Source of the DNA: Nectonema munidae
Lineage: Eukaryota; Nematomorpha; Nectonematoida; Nectonematidae
NCBI GenBank assembly: GCA_030549495.1
Contig: JAUIRK010000168.1
Location: 434,001 to 498,000 of the forward strand
Direction: 5' to 3'
DNA length: 64,000 bases
Made by a program: the position numbers and the translations under genes. The notes under the pieces are model-generated. The model made no database searches. It had not been told where the DNA came from and saw nothing but the letters and a program-made list of their open reading frames with translations. Positions within the stretch are counted from its first letter, which is position 1, and every line of letters begins with the position of its first letter. Positions 10,931-22,400 of this stretch are shown one piece after another.

Positions 10931-13074
10931 AATATTTCATTACATAATAAAGAAGAGTTTCCTAAAACTTCATACAGAAAAATATTTCTTTAATATTTAT
11001 GTGCGCGCGCGTGTGAGAACCAAAAATTAAAATTATTTTATAAAAATCTACAAATAAATTTAGATTATTGTATAATGAAAAAAAGAATATAAATTTAGGA
11101 GGTTAATTATAGAGAAAAATTTAGTAAAACATATATTTTGATCTTTTTCTCTTCTCATTTTTTTCTTCAGTGAACTTATCAATAAGCGCCATCTAAAATC
11201 CTTATTTTTTGAGGAATCAAAATGTAAATTAAATCAAAAATTTACTAACTAAATAACTTTTTTTAATTAAAACTATTTTTAAACGTATACATTATAAACA
11301 GACTTAAATTTTTCAAACTTAAAAGTATTTGTTTCCCACTAATTGGCGAATAATTCAAAATTTATAAATAATATAAAAACGAAGGTTAATTTATAAAAAA
11401 GAACTAAAATTATTTTATAAAAATCTACAAATAATTTAGGTTCTGATAGTAGAGTTTTATAATTGGGTTGGAAATTATTACAGATAAAAGGTGAAAATTT
11501 CTCAAAATGTAACAAGCGTTAAAGTTTAAAATTAGCAAATATAAAAAATATACACCTCTCATCTGCTAATTACGAGGAAAACTGAAAAATACAAATTTAT
11601 TAAAGAATTCAAATTTTATTTGTAATTACAATGGTAAGGAAGCCTTATGCAATATGCATCAATTTGATATGTTGCACAGTCAAATAATTCAAAAATTATG
11701 AGCAATATAAAAATAAACTTGGATTACGTTTACTAATTTGATAACTATGACTCCCAAATGGGTAAGAAAAAATACAAGCATTGGATTGCGATATATACTT
11801 GTGTTAACATAAAAATTTTATGTCAATCACCATTAATATTTTGATTTTGAAAAAATAGCACTCAGTTCTATGTTTAATTAAGCATAAACATAAACATTTT
11901 TCATATCATTTGTATTTGATATATCTTATCTGAAATTAAATATTAATATAGCATTCTTTCTTCCTAAAGCTATATTTCTTTCGAAGAGAGATGAGTAGTA
12001 AGTAGTATACATATACGATTTAATTACAACGTACTCTACAAAAAAGTGGATAAAACAAAAAATAAAGTAGTTCAAGAGATTCTGAAATATATACACTAGT
12101 GACTAGATTTATAAGAAAATTCAGAAAGCGTTTAGCACGGAAATTTTTCAATGCTACAAAGTTCGTAGAAGAAAATAGGTCAAAGTTAGTACGCACGTAT
12201 TTATTTTTTAAGTTCAAAAAGTATGATAAATTACTTGAGATGGCCTACTTGTTCTTTAATTGAATGAATTGGGTTATATCGGGAAAACTTATATAATTTG
12301 TTCTGCTGAAGAAAAAGGTGTAAAGAATGAGGTCAATGATTTCACAAGAAAATTAGTACATATATGAGTTTGTTGCATTTTACATATGAAATGACTTTTT
12401 GAATGAGTTGAAACAAAAAAAACCAAATTCCACATCTAACAATAGGAAAGCTAATTTTTGCATACCTACAATGTAATTGAATGTTATAACATCTAAGGGG
12501 CGCATTCGAGAGAGGTAAGGTGATGGGGGTTGGGATAGGGCAGGTATTTAATTTGAAATTTTAGCTTCAAAACAGATAAAAATTAAATATAAAAATAAAT
12601 ATGGGTCGTTTTCTCAAAATTCACTTAAAAATGTATAAAATAAGATAATAACCAAAACGTATTTTAGAAAGTTGAGAATTGAGCATAAATTTATATGAGA
12701 AGCATTGATTTCAGATAATCGAAAGTTTTCTTTACATTTTGTGTTTGAAAAAACGAATAGAGTAAATTACTATGAAAACATAATACAAACGTAGTATATT
12801 TATTTATTTGTTTTCAATAAAAATTATTTTTATAGATTCAAAATTTAACGAAAAATATTTGAAAAATATATTTATACAATTATTTTAAAGTGTTTTTATT
12901 TAAGTTAATTAGTTTTTTTTGTTTTAGTAAGTAAGTAATTAAGTTAGTTAGTTAGAGTTAGGTTGTTAGTAAGAAATAATAGAAAACTTATTTCTAAGCA
13001 GTGAAATGTTGTATGGCAAAGTGTCACAAGACGAAGAGTGTCACCAAACTGCGAAAAAAATTGCGCTATCAACA
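10931..13074. other. AT-rich, partly repeating segment
   Basis: The first ~650 bp resemble 7885-8650 in the same orientation (for example ACGAAGGTTAATTTATAAAA at 8470 and 11380, and a GTAGAGT..TTTATAATTG motif at 8557 and 11455). The rest is AT-rich without recognised features. A GC-richer patch at 12495-12545 is unexplained. No coding sequence was recognised. Confidence 0.45.
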
Positions 13075-13410
13075 CAACTCTTAGATTCGATCGAAACTTT
13101 TCACTTCAAAAAGTAATTTAAAATGTATTAGAAAAACATTATACTGACCTATACCACTGACCCCTAAAAAGTAAAAAATATATATTTATTTTCAACAGTG
13201 TTCTTTAAAACTATTACATTTTAAAATGGAAAAAACTATATTCTACCTATGTTAATATGAAATAGTGAAAAAAATTATATAAACTCATCACGTTAATTAC
13301 TGGTATTTTTTGGAACTAGATAAAAGTTGACTGACCTCGCATAAAAGCAGATTTTGCAAAGGGGAAAACATTTTTTAAAACCTAGCCTATGAAGCACAAA
13401 GAGTGCTTTC
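13075..13410. repeat. third copy of the ~340-bp repeat
   Basis: It matches the 9360-10060 repeats block by block (TTTTCACTTCAAAAAGTAAT, TTATACTGACC, GAACTAGATAAAAGTTGACT, AACCTAGCCTATG), with more divergence. Homology may extend to ~13660. Confidence 0.7.
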
Positions 13411-13739
13411 CAATGATACCATTTTCAATTAAAAAATTTGTTTAAATCTTCACATTATGCTGTTAACAAAACGTGGTCCCTTATTTTTACTAAAATTTAA
13501 ACCAAATTTTTCGAAGTAAAGTCCAGTTATCAAAAAAATTAAAAAACGTTTGCAAAAATACATTATTTTAGCGTATACATCAAAGATAAGCAGAAAAACA
13601 GTTTAATTTTTTCTTCAAAACAAATAAGTAAAAATTTCCAAAAAAATCGTCATATTAGTATTTTTTATATATTACATAAACATTTCTACTAATCATGTTG
13701 TTTTTATGAAATAAAACCGCAATTTTAAAGTTAAGTGGT

Positions 13740-13965
13740 TTTTTGATTATTTGACAAATAAATTATTTAAAATAACTTTTCTAAAATCGTCTCCCCGAAT
13801 GAGGTATATCAAATCTTACATCAAAATATGAACATTGTCTTCCTAATCATTTGTACATGAAATAGAGACCATCATAGTATACAAGTTGGATATGAAACAT
13901 CGTAGTATACAGGTTGGAGATGACACTCAAGTTGTCTACCTGCGTTCAACCGTACAGGTTATGAG
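13740..13965. mobile_element. fold-back type element (copy 3, right half only)
   Basis: Contains TCGTCTCCCCGAATGAGGTA, complementary to a block at 7290-7310 of copy 1. It ends with GTACAGGTTATGAG preceded by AAGTTGTCTACCTGCG. The left terminus is missing. It is followed by the AGAAGAGC..CTCTTTATACTGAAAA tail that also follows copies 1 and 2. Confidence 0.6.
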
Positions 13966-14079
13966 AATACAGAGAAGAGCTAAAACTCTTTATACTGAAA
14001 AAATATTCTTTCAAATATTTTATTAATATTTTAAAGAATCTCGCATTATACACATGTTAGGTCTGGCAAGACAAATATA

Positions 14080-15555
14080 TATATAAAATTTTTGAACCAA
14101 AATTTTTATGGTAAAATAAAGTTAATATTGTAATTCAGAATAATAAGAGAAATCTAAAAATGTATAATACTTGTAAATTTGTTGAATATATGTGAAGTCA
14201 TCATTTTAAGACCGTTTGAAAGGCCTGAAAAATCAAAAAGTTAAAAATTTAAAAATATTAAAATTTAAAAACCTATTATTATAGGGCTTAGTACGCTGAT
14301 TCCAAATATGTAATTTGTTTGAAATTAATTAAAATAAATAAGTATAATGTTACCTTTAAAATGAGATATTAAAATTGAAATTTAACAAATTTAAAATTTT
14401 TTCTAAAATTTGTAAATTTTACCACAAATTTTTTTTTAATTTTTAAAATCAAAAATATATATCAAAATTTTAAAATAAAATTTTTGCAATTTTGAATAAG
14501 TAAATGTAAAAATTAGAAAAAAATAATTTGATTTTAATTAAAAAAAATCGGGTTAAATATGTCAACTTTTTTTGGACAAAAACTTTTTTTAATTGGATTG
14601 GTTGATTGGAGATGGTTTTGTTTTTAGAATAAAAAGTCTTTTTCAGACGTTTAAAAACGATATAGGGTAAAGAAAATCGCTCATAAATACATCTTCTATA
14701 ATAAAAAGTATGATGAAAAACACTACCCGATGCAAAATTTAATTCTCTTTCGAATGGAGTAAGTTAAAAGTCTGTAGCTATTCTAGTTCCAGATGTACAG
14801 CGCTTTAAAGTTCAAAAATGGCAAAAAACATGAAATTTCATATAGGGTAGTACCTAAACCGAAAAGTCTCAAGCCGATTTCTTAGATATTATAACAGAAG
14901 ATACATTAAACAATGCTCTACCATTTTGCAAAGTTTCAAGTTGCTGCTATAAAAATAAGTACTTTTTCTACACTCTGAAATTTATGTATATATATATATG
15001 TACCGAAAAGTTAAATCTTCGGGAATCAGCATCAAAAACTACATCAGATTCACTTAATGTATTGGTCAGGTTCCCTCAGGTTCAACTGTTGGCTAATTTG
15101 GGTCCCCGTTGTTTGGGAACGGTATAAGAAATGAAAAAACTAAAAGCAGCGTTGAAGTCAGCATCAAAAACTACCCTTAAACCTTGAATATAGAGTTTTA
15201 GACATAGGATGAGTAAAATCGTTTTTTTCTTTAAGGTCAGAATAAAAAAAAAAATTAGGAAAAATAATCTCCCCCTCCCTTAAAAATAAATCAAAAAAAA
15301 AATTTGAAAAAAATTTGGACCTTGTAGAATTAATCAAAAAAAAAATTGAAAAAATATTCACCTTGATAAAAAATTGAAATGTCCGTTTTAGTCAAAAAAA
15401 AAAGTTCGTTATAGGCGTCCTATTTAGTCTCTCAGACCTGGTAGGCTAAAAGGGACAGTTGACGACCATTTCTCAAGATCAGGAGCCTAAAACGGACATC
15501 AAAAATGTTCATTAATTTCTTATAGCTAAAGTTAACCATCTTGAATGTTTAACTG
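14080..15555. other. AT-rich stretch with small direct repeats, no gene
   Basis: Two copies of ATCAGCATCAAAAACTAC-like sequence occur at 15025 and 15155. An AAAGGGACAGTTGACG block lies near 15450. An AT-rich low-complexity tract covers 14220-14600. No coding feature was recognised. Confidence 0.4.
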
Positions 15556-15559
15556 GTCC

Positions 15560-16330
15560 AATTTTCCATAAAACAAAACTTGCATTCACTTGTCCTCTTG
15601 AAATTCCAACAGCAGATTCGTATAATAATCTTTGATCTGAGTCAAATCTCTTAAAACTTCATCTAAAAAAACTATTTTATTCAAATACCCACTTATTTTT
15701 AGATATCGTATTTGTGCAGTTCATGGAAATCTTTTTGACAGAGTTTTCCTAATGATTCAGAAAATGCTGTTGGACTCATAGTGTCTCCATCAAAATGTTA
15801 AACTGCTCTAAAATGAGTTTAACATTTTGATGCAGCGAACACTCTATAATAGAAATTCTGTGCCCAACTATTTGTTCCAATAAAATTACAGCCCACTTTT
15901 GAATCCTGTGTTAACTCTTGTGTTACCTAGAAGTATGGCCTTAAGGTTGGCAATGCTATCGAATTCTTTCAAAACGTCTGCTACTTCTTGAGCAAGACGA
16001 TTTCCAGTAGCTCCTCTGAGTGGAATACTTCGATGTGTTAAATAAGCTCCTTTTTTGCTTTCTTCTTCCATGGTGAAAGTTAGGTGATGCTCATATTTTT
16101 TTCCTTTTGTAATTTTTGTTTCCCCTTTTTCATTTTTGAATTCAGAATAGGATAAAGTTTCTTTATCTATTTTTCCACCTATGCCTTATAGATAAGATTA
16201 TGATATAATCTTTCTATGCCTTCTTTATGTATTTCTACACTTTTTAATTTTACTCTTATTTTTTCCCGACTAATTTAGATTTGTCAAAAAAATTTGATTT
16301 ATGTCAACATTTCTGACAAGAAGATCCATT
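15560..16330 (-). pseudogene. decayed transposon-encoded protein (DGxxxNTG-type)
   Basis: Minus-strand coding remnant. The clearest open piece (16071-15886) reads EEESKKGAYLTHRSIPLRGA, then an LKAILLGNTRVNTG segment; in a shifted frame the next part contains a FDGDTMSPTAFSESLGK segment. Upstream, an EHHLTFTMEEES segment leads into it. This order (EHY, then YL.H..P.sG, then LKA...NTG, then LDG.T.GP..F....GK) matches my memory of an uncharacterised transposon-borne protein widespread in invertebrate genomes. The biochemical role is unknown to me. Several frame breaks make it non-functional. Without a search, the family identity remains tentative. Confidence 0.5.
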
Positions 16331-16784
16331 GCTTTTAAATCAAACAAAAACGCATTTGCAAGACTTGCAACAAGGCTTGAAGAAATGGTTCTTCTAATAG
16401 CTTCGAAAGCAAACCTCAGATTTTTTAAAACGTTGTAGGGTGTTCCCTAGGTAGCCCACAATGGTCAATTGACCGTTACATTCATTCTAAAACCTTATTT
16501 CAAAAAAAATTTTCATCAATTTTAGCGGATACTACGCAAGTCTAAATTTAAAAATGTCCCCTGCGATATAGAGTGAAAAATTTGTCATGGTTGATGAAGG
16601 TCTTATCAATAATTCAAAATATATCTAGAAAACCCATACCGGTCAATTGACCGGTGCTGCATATTATAGAATTGAGTCAAAAAATTTTTTAATTTATTTG
16701 TTAAAAATTTATTAAAAACAATTCATACATATTAACTAAGAAATATCACTTTCAAATAGACTTTATTTTTTCGAAATACAATTT

Positions 16785-17815
16785 TCATAAACTTTTACCG
16801 AACAACTACCACAGATGTATTTTGAACAACCATAGCAACTTACTTTTTTTTTATATATTTCTTACATAGCCTAAATGTTGTACTTCACGTTTCTTTTTAA
16901 TTATCATTTGTTGAAGATCTGGTGATAAGTAAATTAGGATAATTAGTTTTTCTTCGATTTATGCTATCTTCACAAAGTGTCTACTAATTGAATAAGAAAT
17001 TTTCTTCTGCTTGACGTAAATATTTCAAGTTTTGTGCAGATTATGAAAGAATTAAGACAGGTTATGTCCATCAAGTTGAAAAATACTGATAAAGCCAACC
17101 TTTTTGTCGTACATTAAGTAGAGTACGTTTTCAACATTTCGTGTGCTGTGTCAACCACACCTTTTGTGGAATTATAAAACAAAACTGTGTTTGGTTTCTT
17201 TTTTTCAGATGACGTTATTTCAATCTTATCATGCATAGGTGATAACATGTTCACCACTTTATATTTTGGCTTTATAACATAATAGAGATATATTATCATC
17301 GACGGTAAAAGCATATTTACTATTATAAAGCTGATCCCTTTTATCAATTTTGATTAAAATTTGCCTGATTTCAGTTAGAATTTCTTTTTATTAGAACGCA
17401 TAGTTCCAACTAAAGTAGTTTTTTGTCGTAGAAGTTTTCAACGGTGACATTCAATCCTTGATTTTATATGGTTCAAACAACTTCATGACGACATCTTCTG
17501 ACAACAAACCAATTCTTTCTTCTTTTCCTACATATGGATACGAGTTTAGAATGTAATAAGATTTTATATCGCAAATTATCCAAATCTTGATACCTAATTT
17601 GCCTGGCTAAGATGGCATATATTGTATGATGAAGACTTACTCCTACAAGGAAATAACTGCTCGCCAATAGTAACGTTAAAATCTGGGTTGAAGCTTTTTT
17701 CACACTTTTTCATTACTGATTCCCATAAATCGCGTATGGGCGCATATTTGTCTGATTGCTTTCTAGAAATCCTTGTACTAAGATCTTCAAATCTTATTTA
17801 TGGCTAATGGCTGCC
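16785..17815 (-). pseudogene. piggyBac transposase of element A, C-terminal ~55%
   Basis: Reading right to left on the minus strand: a SDKYAPIRDLWESVMKK segment; NVTIGEQLF, where families normally have TVDEQL; GKLGIKIW; FLSEDVV-like sequence; VTVENFYDKK, where families normally have TVDNFF; TTLVGTMRSNKKK; KPNTVLFYNSTKGVVD, which keeps the third Asp; TKRLALSVFFNLMDI; and a final Cys cluster, SCYGCSKYICGSCS, the piggyBac Cys-rich domain. Two of three catalytic Asp are replaced (by Gly and Glu), and frames are broken in several places. A dead relic. The N-terminal part is missing at the junction with element B. Confidence 0.7.
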
Positions 17816-18069
17816 CAGCCCCTTCGCTTTACAGACTCTATGCATTTTTTACACCGGAGTTTTTCAAACGAGTTTTTCGTGAAATATGATAATAGCAAAA
17901 AATATCAAAATTGATATGTAAATTTTCGATTAAATTCAAATTAAAAATTAAGTTTATAAATCTAGAAAAAAAATTATATGAAAAAAAGTTATTTTGTAGG
18001 TTTTTTGTTTATAGATGCCGTTAATAGAAAAGTTTTAAATGTTAAAGATTTTGTAAAAAAAAATTACTT

Positions 18070-19758
18070 TATTTGAAATTAGTCTACTTGCAATCAGGGC
18101 ACAATACAGAGGAATGTAGCTTACATTAAAAAGCATTACACTTTTCGCATTGTCTTGTGGTTTTATTTTTCCTCGAAGTACAAAAATTACAAGATGCTCT
18201 TTTTTTTACTCAGAGGTTCTTGGTTTGTGTGAGGTTGTACTTGCGAAAATCCGTTAAAAGATAAAAGATTCTTTATGCTTGTTGGTAATTCAACTATGGA
18301 AGCTCGAACTTTCATACTTTTTTCTGCTAAAGTGAATGCAAGCTTCTTTATAAATAGTTTACGCCCACTGTCTTTGTGTTTTGTATAATCCCGTGGTGAA
18401 TTGAATTTAGCAATTACTCAACTAACAATTACAACAAACATCAAGGTAATTACAAAAAACAGCCAGTGACCTTTTCCTGGTTGGTTTGTATGCATGATAT
18501 GCTTTCACCATTCTGTTTGGGATATCAACACCGCCTTTGTTTTCATTATAAGACAGTAGACTTTCAGGCTTAGAAGCGAAATGACTTATTTGTACATTTT
18601 TGTGTTATTAAGAAAGTATATAAACTACTTTAAAGTTTCTGCGAGCGTGTCTTTTTGGAATATAGCCACTTATTGCGACCTAATTTGAGTAAATTGTTCT
18701 ACTTTCATATTCATTCAATTTTAGTTCTTTTAGATATGGCGGTCTGAAAATTATTGGCAAAAATCTATTGTTGGCCATAACTGTTCCACAGACATATATC
18801 TTCTTACTTTGATCCCAAACGGCTAGTTCATGAGATGTAAAGAATCTGTCAGTGTAAAGACCACAACCTGGAGGGACCTTGTTTTTTTCAACCAACCTTT
18901 TAACAATTGTTAAACCAGAAAAATAAGAGGAATCCTGTAAGCCAGATGCATATATTTCAGACATCATATAATAATAGTACTTCGAGTCACATATATGATA
19001 ACATTTGATGCCATATATACCAGGTTTGTGAGGATCGTAAACTTTTACGGGACATCCTCCTCTGAAAGCCTCAAGTTGTTCATTTACTGTAACGGCTGAA
19101 AAAATACTGAGAAAGTGGTTATGAATATAGCGAACAGGACTGATTTTATCATTTGGATCACGAACTTCTTTATCATCAAACCTTATGAAAATACGAATAA
19201 GCGTAAACATTTGACGTCCAATAACAGCACTCAGAAATGGACTTCCATAAGAAGAAAAAAATCAGATGTTTTAATTTTCTGGTCACCATTTTGACCAATA
19301 TAAAGTAGTATAGCATAATACGACAACAGGTGATGCACTTGAAAACTTTTATAACAATGAATTAATTCCAAGTGCTTAGGGGTGATGGATCTGAAAAAAA
19401 AGTGCAAAATAAAAAAAAAAATTTGTAAAAGAACATACTTATAATTAGATTCTAGCTTTAGCATTGTCATCTTATATATGTATTGAATAATTTCAGGTGT
19501 CAAGAATGAATTTAAAATTTTTAAAACATTTGAGTCATTTTTACATCCTTTCTGTGGACCAGAAGGAAAACGAGAAAAATCTCTGATGTTCAAACTTTCA
19601 ACTCTTCCCCTGAGAGTAGCTTGAGGTGACCAAGAATACTCTGTTGAGTCTGGAGCTACTAGATTATCATCCATTTCTTCAGAAATATGAAGTGAAGAAG
19701 TAAAACGTGTGCTCGCTTCGCTTGAAGAAAAATTAGAACTTTCCTGAGAAATTGACAT
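18070..19758 (-). pseudogene. piggyBac-family transposase with one intron, inactive
   Basis: DDE transposase that would excise and insert its element at TTAA. It starts MSISQESSNFSSSEASTRF with the Ser/Asp-rich acidic N-terminus usual for the family. A 48-nt intron is predicted (19438-19391). The core then gives HLELIHCYKSFQVHHLL, FIRFDDKEVRDPNDK, AVTVNEQLEAFRGGCPV, HKPGIYGIK, GLYTDRFFTSHELA, CGTVMANNRFLP, NENKGGVDIPNRMVKAY and finally a Cys cluster (CNFC..C..CN..C....CPDC) near 18070-18200. The first catalytic Asp (normally DEQL) is Asn; the second (TDRFF) and third (GGVD) are kept. At least two frameshifts, near 19255 and 18680, and stops further on make it non-functional. Confidence 0.8.
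19391..19438 (-). other. predicted 48-nt intron in piggyBac transposase
   Basis: On the minus strand the segment starts GTATGTTCTTTTAC, runs through a poly-T tract and ends TTTTTTTTCAG. It interrupts the protein between LKLESNYK and SITPKHLE. Its length is a multiple of three and it has no stop, so it can be read through. The similar 50-nt intron in the serpin-like gene suggests ~50-nt introns are normal in this genome. Confidence 0.65.
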
Positions 19759-20820
19759 AATTCAAAACTAGAGAGGAAGTGTGAAGCAGAAGTATATGAT
19801 GGATGATGAAAGTGAATGAGCAAAACAGTTGTAACAGATATGTTTATAATCAATACCACAAAGTTCAACTTCTTTCAGCAATCAATGAAGCATGCCATAA
19901 ACATTTTTCTTTAATGGGTATATAGCATTATTATTATTTTCCTCATCAATAGTAAAGACGCGTGCACGGTTTCATATAATAAAGACAGAATATATTCTGT
20001 TGAAATCATGAAAAATGTACAATGCTCCTAACTAGAGACTTCGTGAATAAAATACCGATATCGTACGAGAGGAATGAGAAGAAACAGAAAAAGCAACTGT
20101 GATGCGTAAGGTGCAAAACTATGCAGCGCATGATATAAAAATCACGTTCAAGAAGTTATTTGTTTACAATACAGTCCGTATCACAATTGTTTATGCTTTT
20201 ATAAGCGGTCTGCATCGATAAATGTGAAAATCTGAATCTCCCTCGATGTATCTGCGAAAAAGTTTTTGAGTAATCGTTGCTATTCGAATCGTTATACCGC
20301 AAATTACTTATAACACGTTGGGCCCTGTCTGTTTTTACAAATTTACCTGACGTAATAACTCTGCCAACATAAGCAGACTGCAACGCGAATAAGCTATGCC
20401 ATTGATGAAAACCGTTGACGCCCATAAAAGTTTTTACTGTTCATAAAAACTATTTTAAGTTAAAAATACTTAAGTTCAATACCCATCCTTCAAAAATTAT
20501 GAATATATTTAGAAGCAATACAAATAGTATAAAAATTATAAAAAGGAAAAGGATTGAATTTATTTATTACTTCTATAAAATAAACCTTTACAAGAGTAAA
20601 TAAAAAAGTTTCATTATAGATGGCGTTAATTTTTTTTCGATAAACTAAATTTTTTTATATTATCTACTAAACTAAAAGAATTTTTTGGTTAAAAATCCTG
20701 CTACACAAAACTAAGTAAAACTTTGTATCTAAAAAAAGCTGTAAAAGTGTTCGAAAAAAATTGGTGTAAAAATGCATAGAGTTTGTAAACCAAGTTATGA
20801 GAAAAGAGCCTGTAAAGCGA
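19759..20820 (-). other. 5' region of element B, no clear gene
   Basis: An 89-codon open stretch (20425-20156) is GC-richer than its surroundings but resembles nothing I know. It lies upstream of the transposase and inside the element, so it may be leader sequence or captured DNA. A TATAGATGGCGTTAAT motif near 20615 echoes TATAGATGCCGTTAAT near 18011. Confidence 0.35.
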
Positions 20821-20965
20821 AGGTTGATGTTTTTTGCACAATTAAATTAATTGATTTCAAAATATTTTTATAATCTTTAGATTTAGGGGAAAAACTGTAA
20901 GCAATTTTAAACCGGTCAATTGCCCGGCGCTTTCTAAGTAGGCAAATTTCCTGGGCTTCCTAGGG

Positions 20966-21854
20966 CTTTTCTCATTTGAAACAAAGTCAGTATCACAAGC
21001 ATTTGGATCTCTCCCTTCAAAATCATCTTCTGTAAAAAAAAAATATCACAACTTTTATTAAAAAAATGTTTATCTTTTTCTTTCAAAATTTTTGTTTCAT
21101 TTTTATCGGTTTGAATCTTTTTTTATTGTACTTTGAGCATACTTCTCTATCAACTCCCAACTGATATAAACTTTGAAACCAATTTTTGCTCTTTGGTCTT
21201 TTAAATATGCTCTTTCTTCAAGTGGAACCTTCTTTTTACAAGAGCAAGTACAAACTATGTGTTTTTGTTCACAGTTTTTAGTCTTACATTTTACTGCATA
21301 GTCACCACACGATCTAATTGGTAATTTTGCAAGTACACGCTGAATTATCAGAAAGTTTGTCCAATTTTTCTTCAAAGTTCTGTTCTTGTGGATTTTCTAT
21401 TTATTTCTTTATCTTGTTTAAAACAAATTTTATCGACCATTTTAATGGTATACTACTCAATATACAAAGAGAGAAGTGGGTTGATAGAGCCCCATATATT
21501 TATAACTTCTTTAGCAATTATTTTTGTTATATAATAATCTTTAGTGAAAGTACTGCTATTTTTAACAAAATAACTGTATTGAATTACCTGTCTTGTAGTT
21601 GGACGCTCTGTTTAAAGTAGAAGGCTTTCCACAAAAAATTTTTTTAACTTTGGCTTCTTGTTAGAAGAAAACTATTTTTTTTTTATTATATCAAAGCTCA
21701 CTTATCTCTTCTCCAAAATTTAATTACTGAAATCGACCTACCCTAGTCTTGGCAGACCACTGATATATTTCCAGAGAAAACTATATATTTATAATAGGTA
21801 TGGCAAACGCTATATTTTCTTGTTTCTTTTTGTTGTCTTCAGTGGTTTACTTTG
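20966..21854. other. non-coding stretch with a Cys-rich open frame
   Basis: A minus-strand open frame (21375-21103) contains CKTKNCEQKHIVCTCSCKKK followed by KKVPLEERAYLKDQRAK. It may be the end of a transposon protein or an exon piece; no splice sites or homologue were recognised. A palindrome-like GTCTTGGCAGACCA lies at 21740, resembling motifs at 10600 and 14062. Confidence 0.3.
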
Positions 21855-22400
21855 CAGATATTACTACATCATTTTATCACTTTTATTTACTTAATACGAA
21901 GCAAGTCAAATTCGTAGCAACAATTATGAACACACACACATTATATATAATATAATATATCAGATGATAGAATTATTATTTCTATTATTCAAACCTGCAG
22001 ATATTATTAAAATACGTCATCAGATGATAGAATTATTATTTCTATTATCCAAACCTGCAGATATTACTACATCATTTTCTCACTTTTATTTACTTAATAG
22101 GAAGCAACAAAAATTCATCGCAACAATTATAAACACACACACACTATATATTACATAATTATTTCTATTATACAAACTTTACTACATAAATTTCAATCCT
22201 TTATTTACTAAATACGAAGCAAGTCAAATCCGTAGCAACAAATATGAGCACATGGATATATTAGATCAGATGATAATATTATTAGGCGTTTAAACAAAGC
22301 TTATAATTCGCATATATGATTACATCATTTTCTCACCTATATTTACTTAAAACGAAGAAAGTCAAATCGTTAGCAACAAATATACGTTTCTGGTATAAAC
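21855..22400. repeat. diverged tandem repeat, four units of ~120-200 bp
   Basis: Units share TTACTACATCATTTTCTCAC, a TATTTACTTAATACGAAGCA block, AAGTCAAATCCGTAGCAACA, and an ACACACACA tract. Two middle units also share CAGATGATAGAATTATTATT. Units start near 21857, 22062, 22178 and 22318 and vary in length through AT-rich indels. Non-coding. Confidence 0.7.

Larger units (their letters stand above)
17821..20823 (-). mobile_element. piggyBac-type element B nested in A
   Basis: Both ends carry CCTTCGCTTTACAG (left at 17821; right as complement ending 20823). Both continue with ACTCTATGCATTTTTTACAC, although at the right end about 34 bp separate the two blocks. Length is about 3.0 kb. The transposase gene (18070-19758) runs on the minus strand. 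The right flank is TTGA, one base off the TTAA target; the left flank is not. Position inside element A, interrupting its transposase, indicates later insertion. Confidence 0.6.
16445..20965 (-). mobile_element. piggyBac-type element A, apparently split by element B
   Basis: The left end CCCTAGGTAGCCCA (16445) and the reverse complement of the right end CCCTAGGAAGCCCA (20965 inward) agree at 13 of 14 bases. Both ends carry a subterminal palindrome, GGTCAATTGACCG at the left (twice, near 16463 and 16641) and CCGGTCAATTGCCCGG at the right (near 20912). CCCT ends suit piggyBac, but no TTAA is left at either edge. Its own transposase remnant covers about 17810-16785. A second piggyBac-like unit (17821-20823) occupies the place where the N-terminal half should be. 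Confidence 0.6.
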
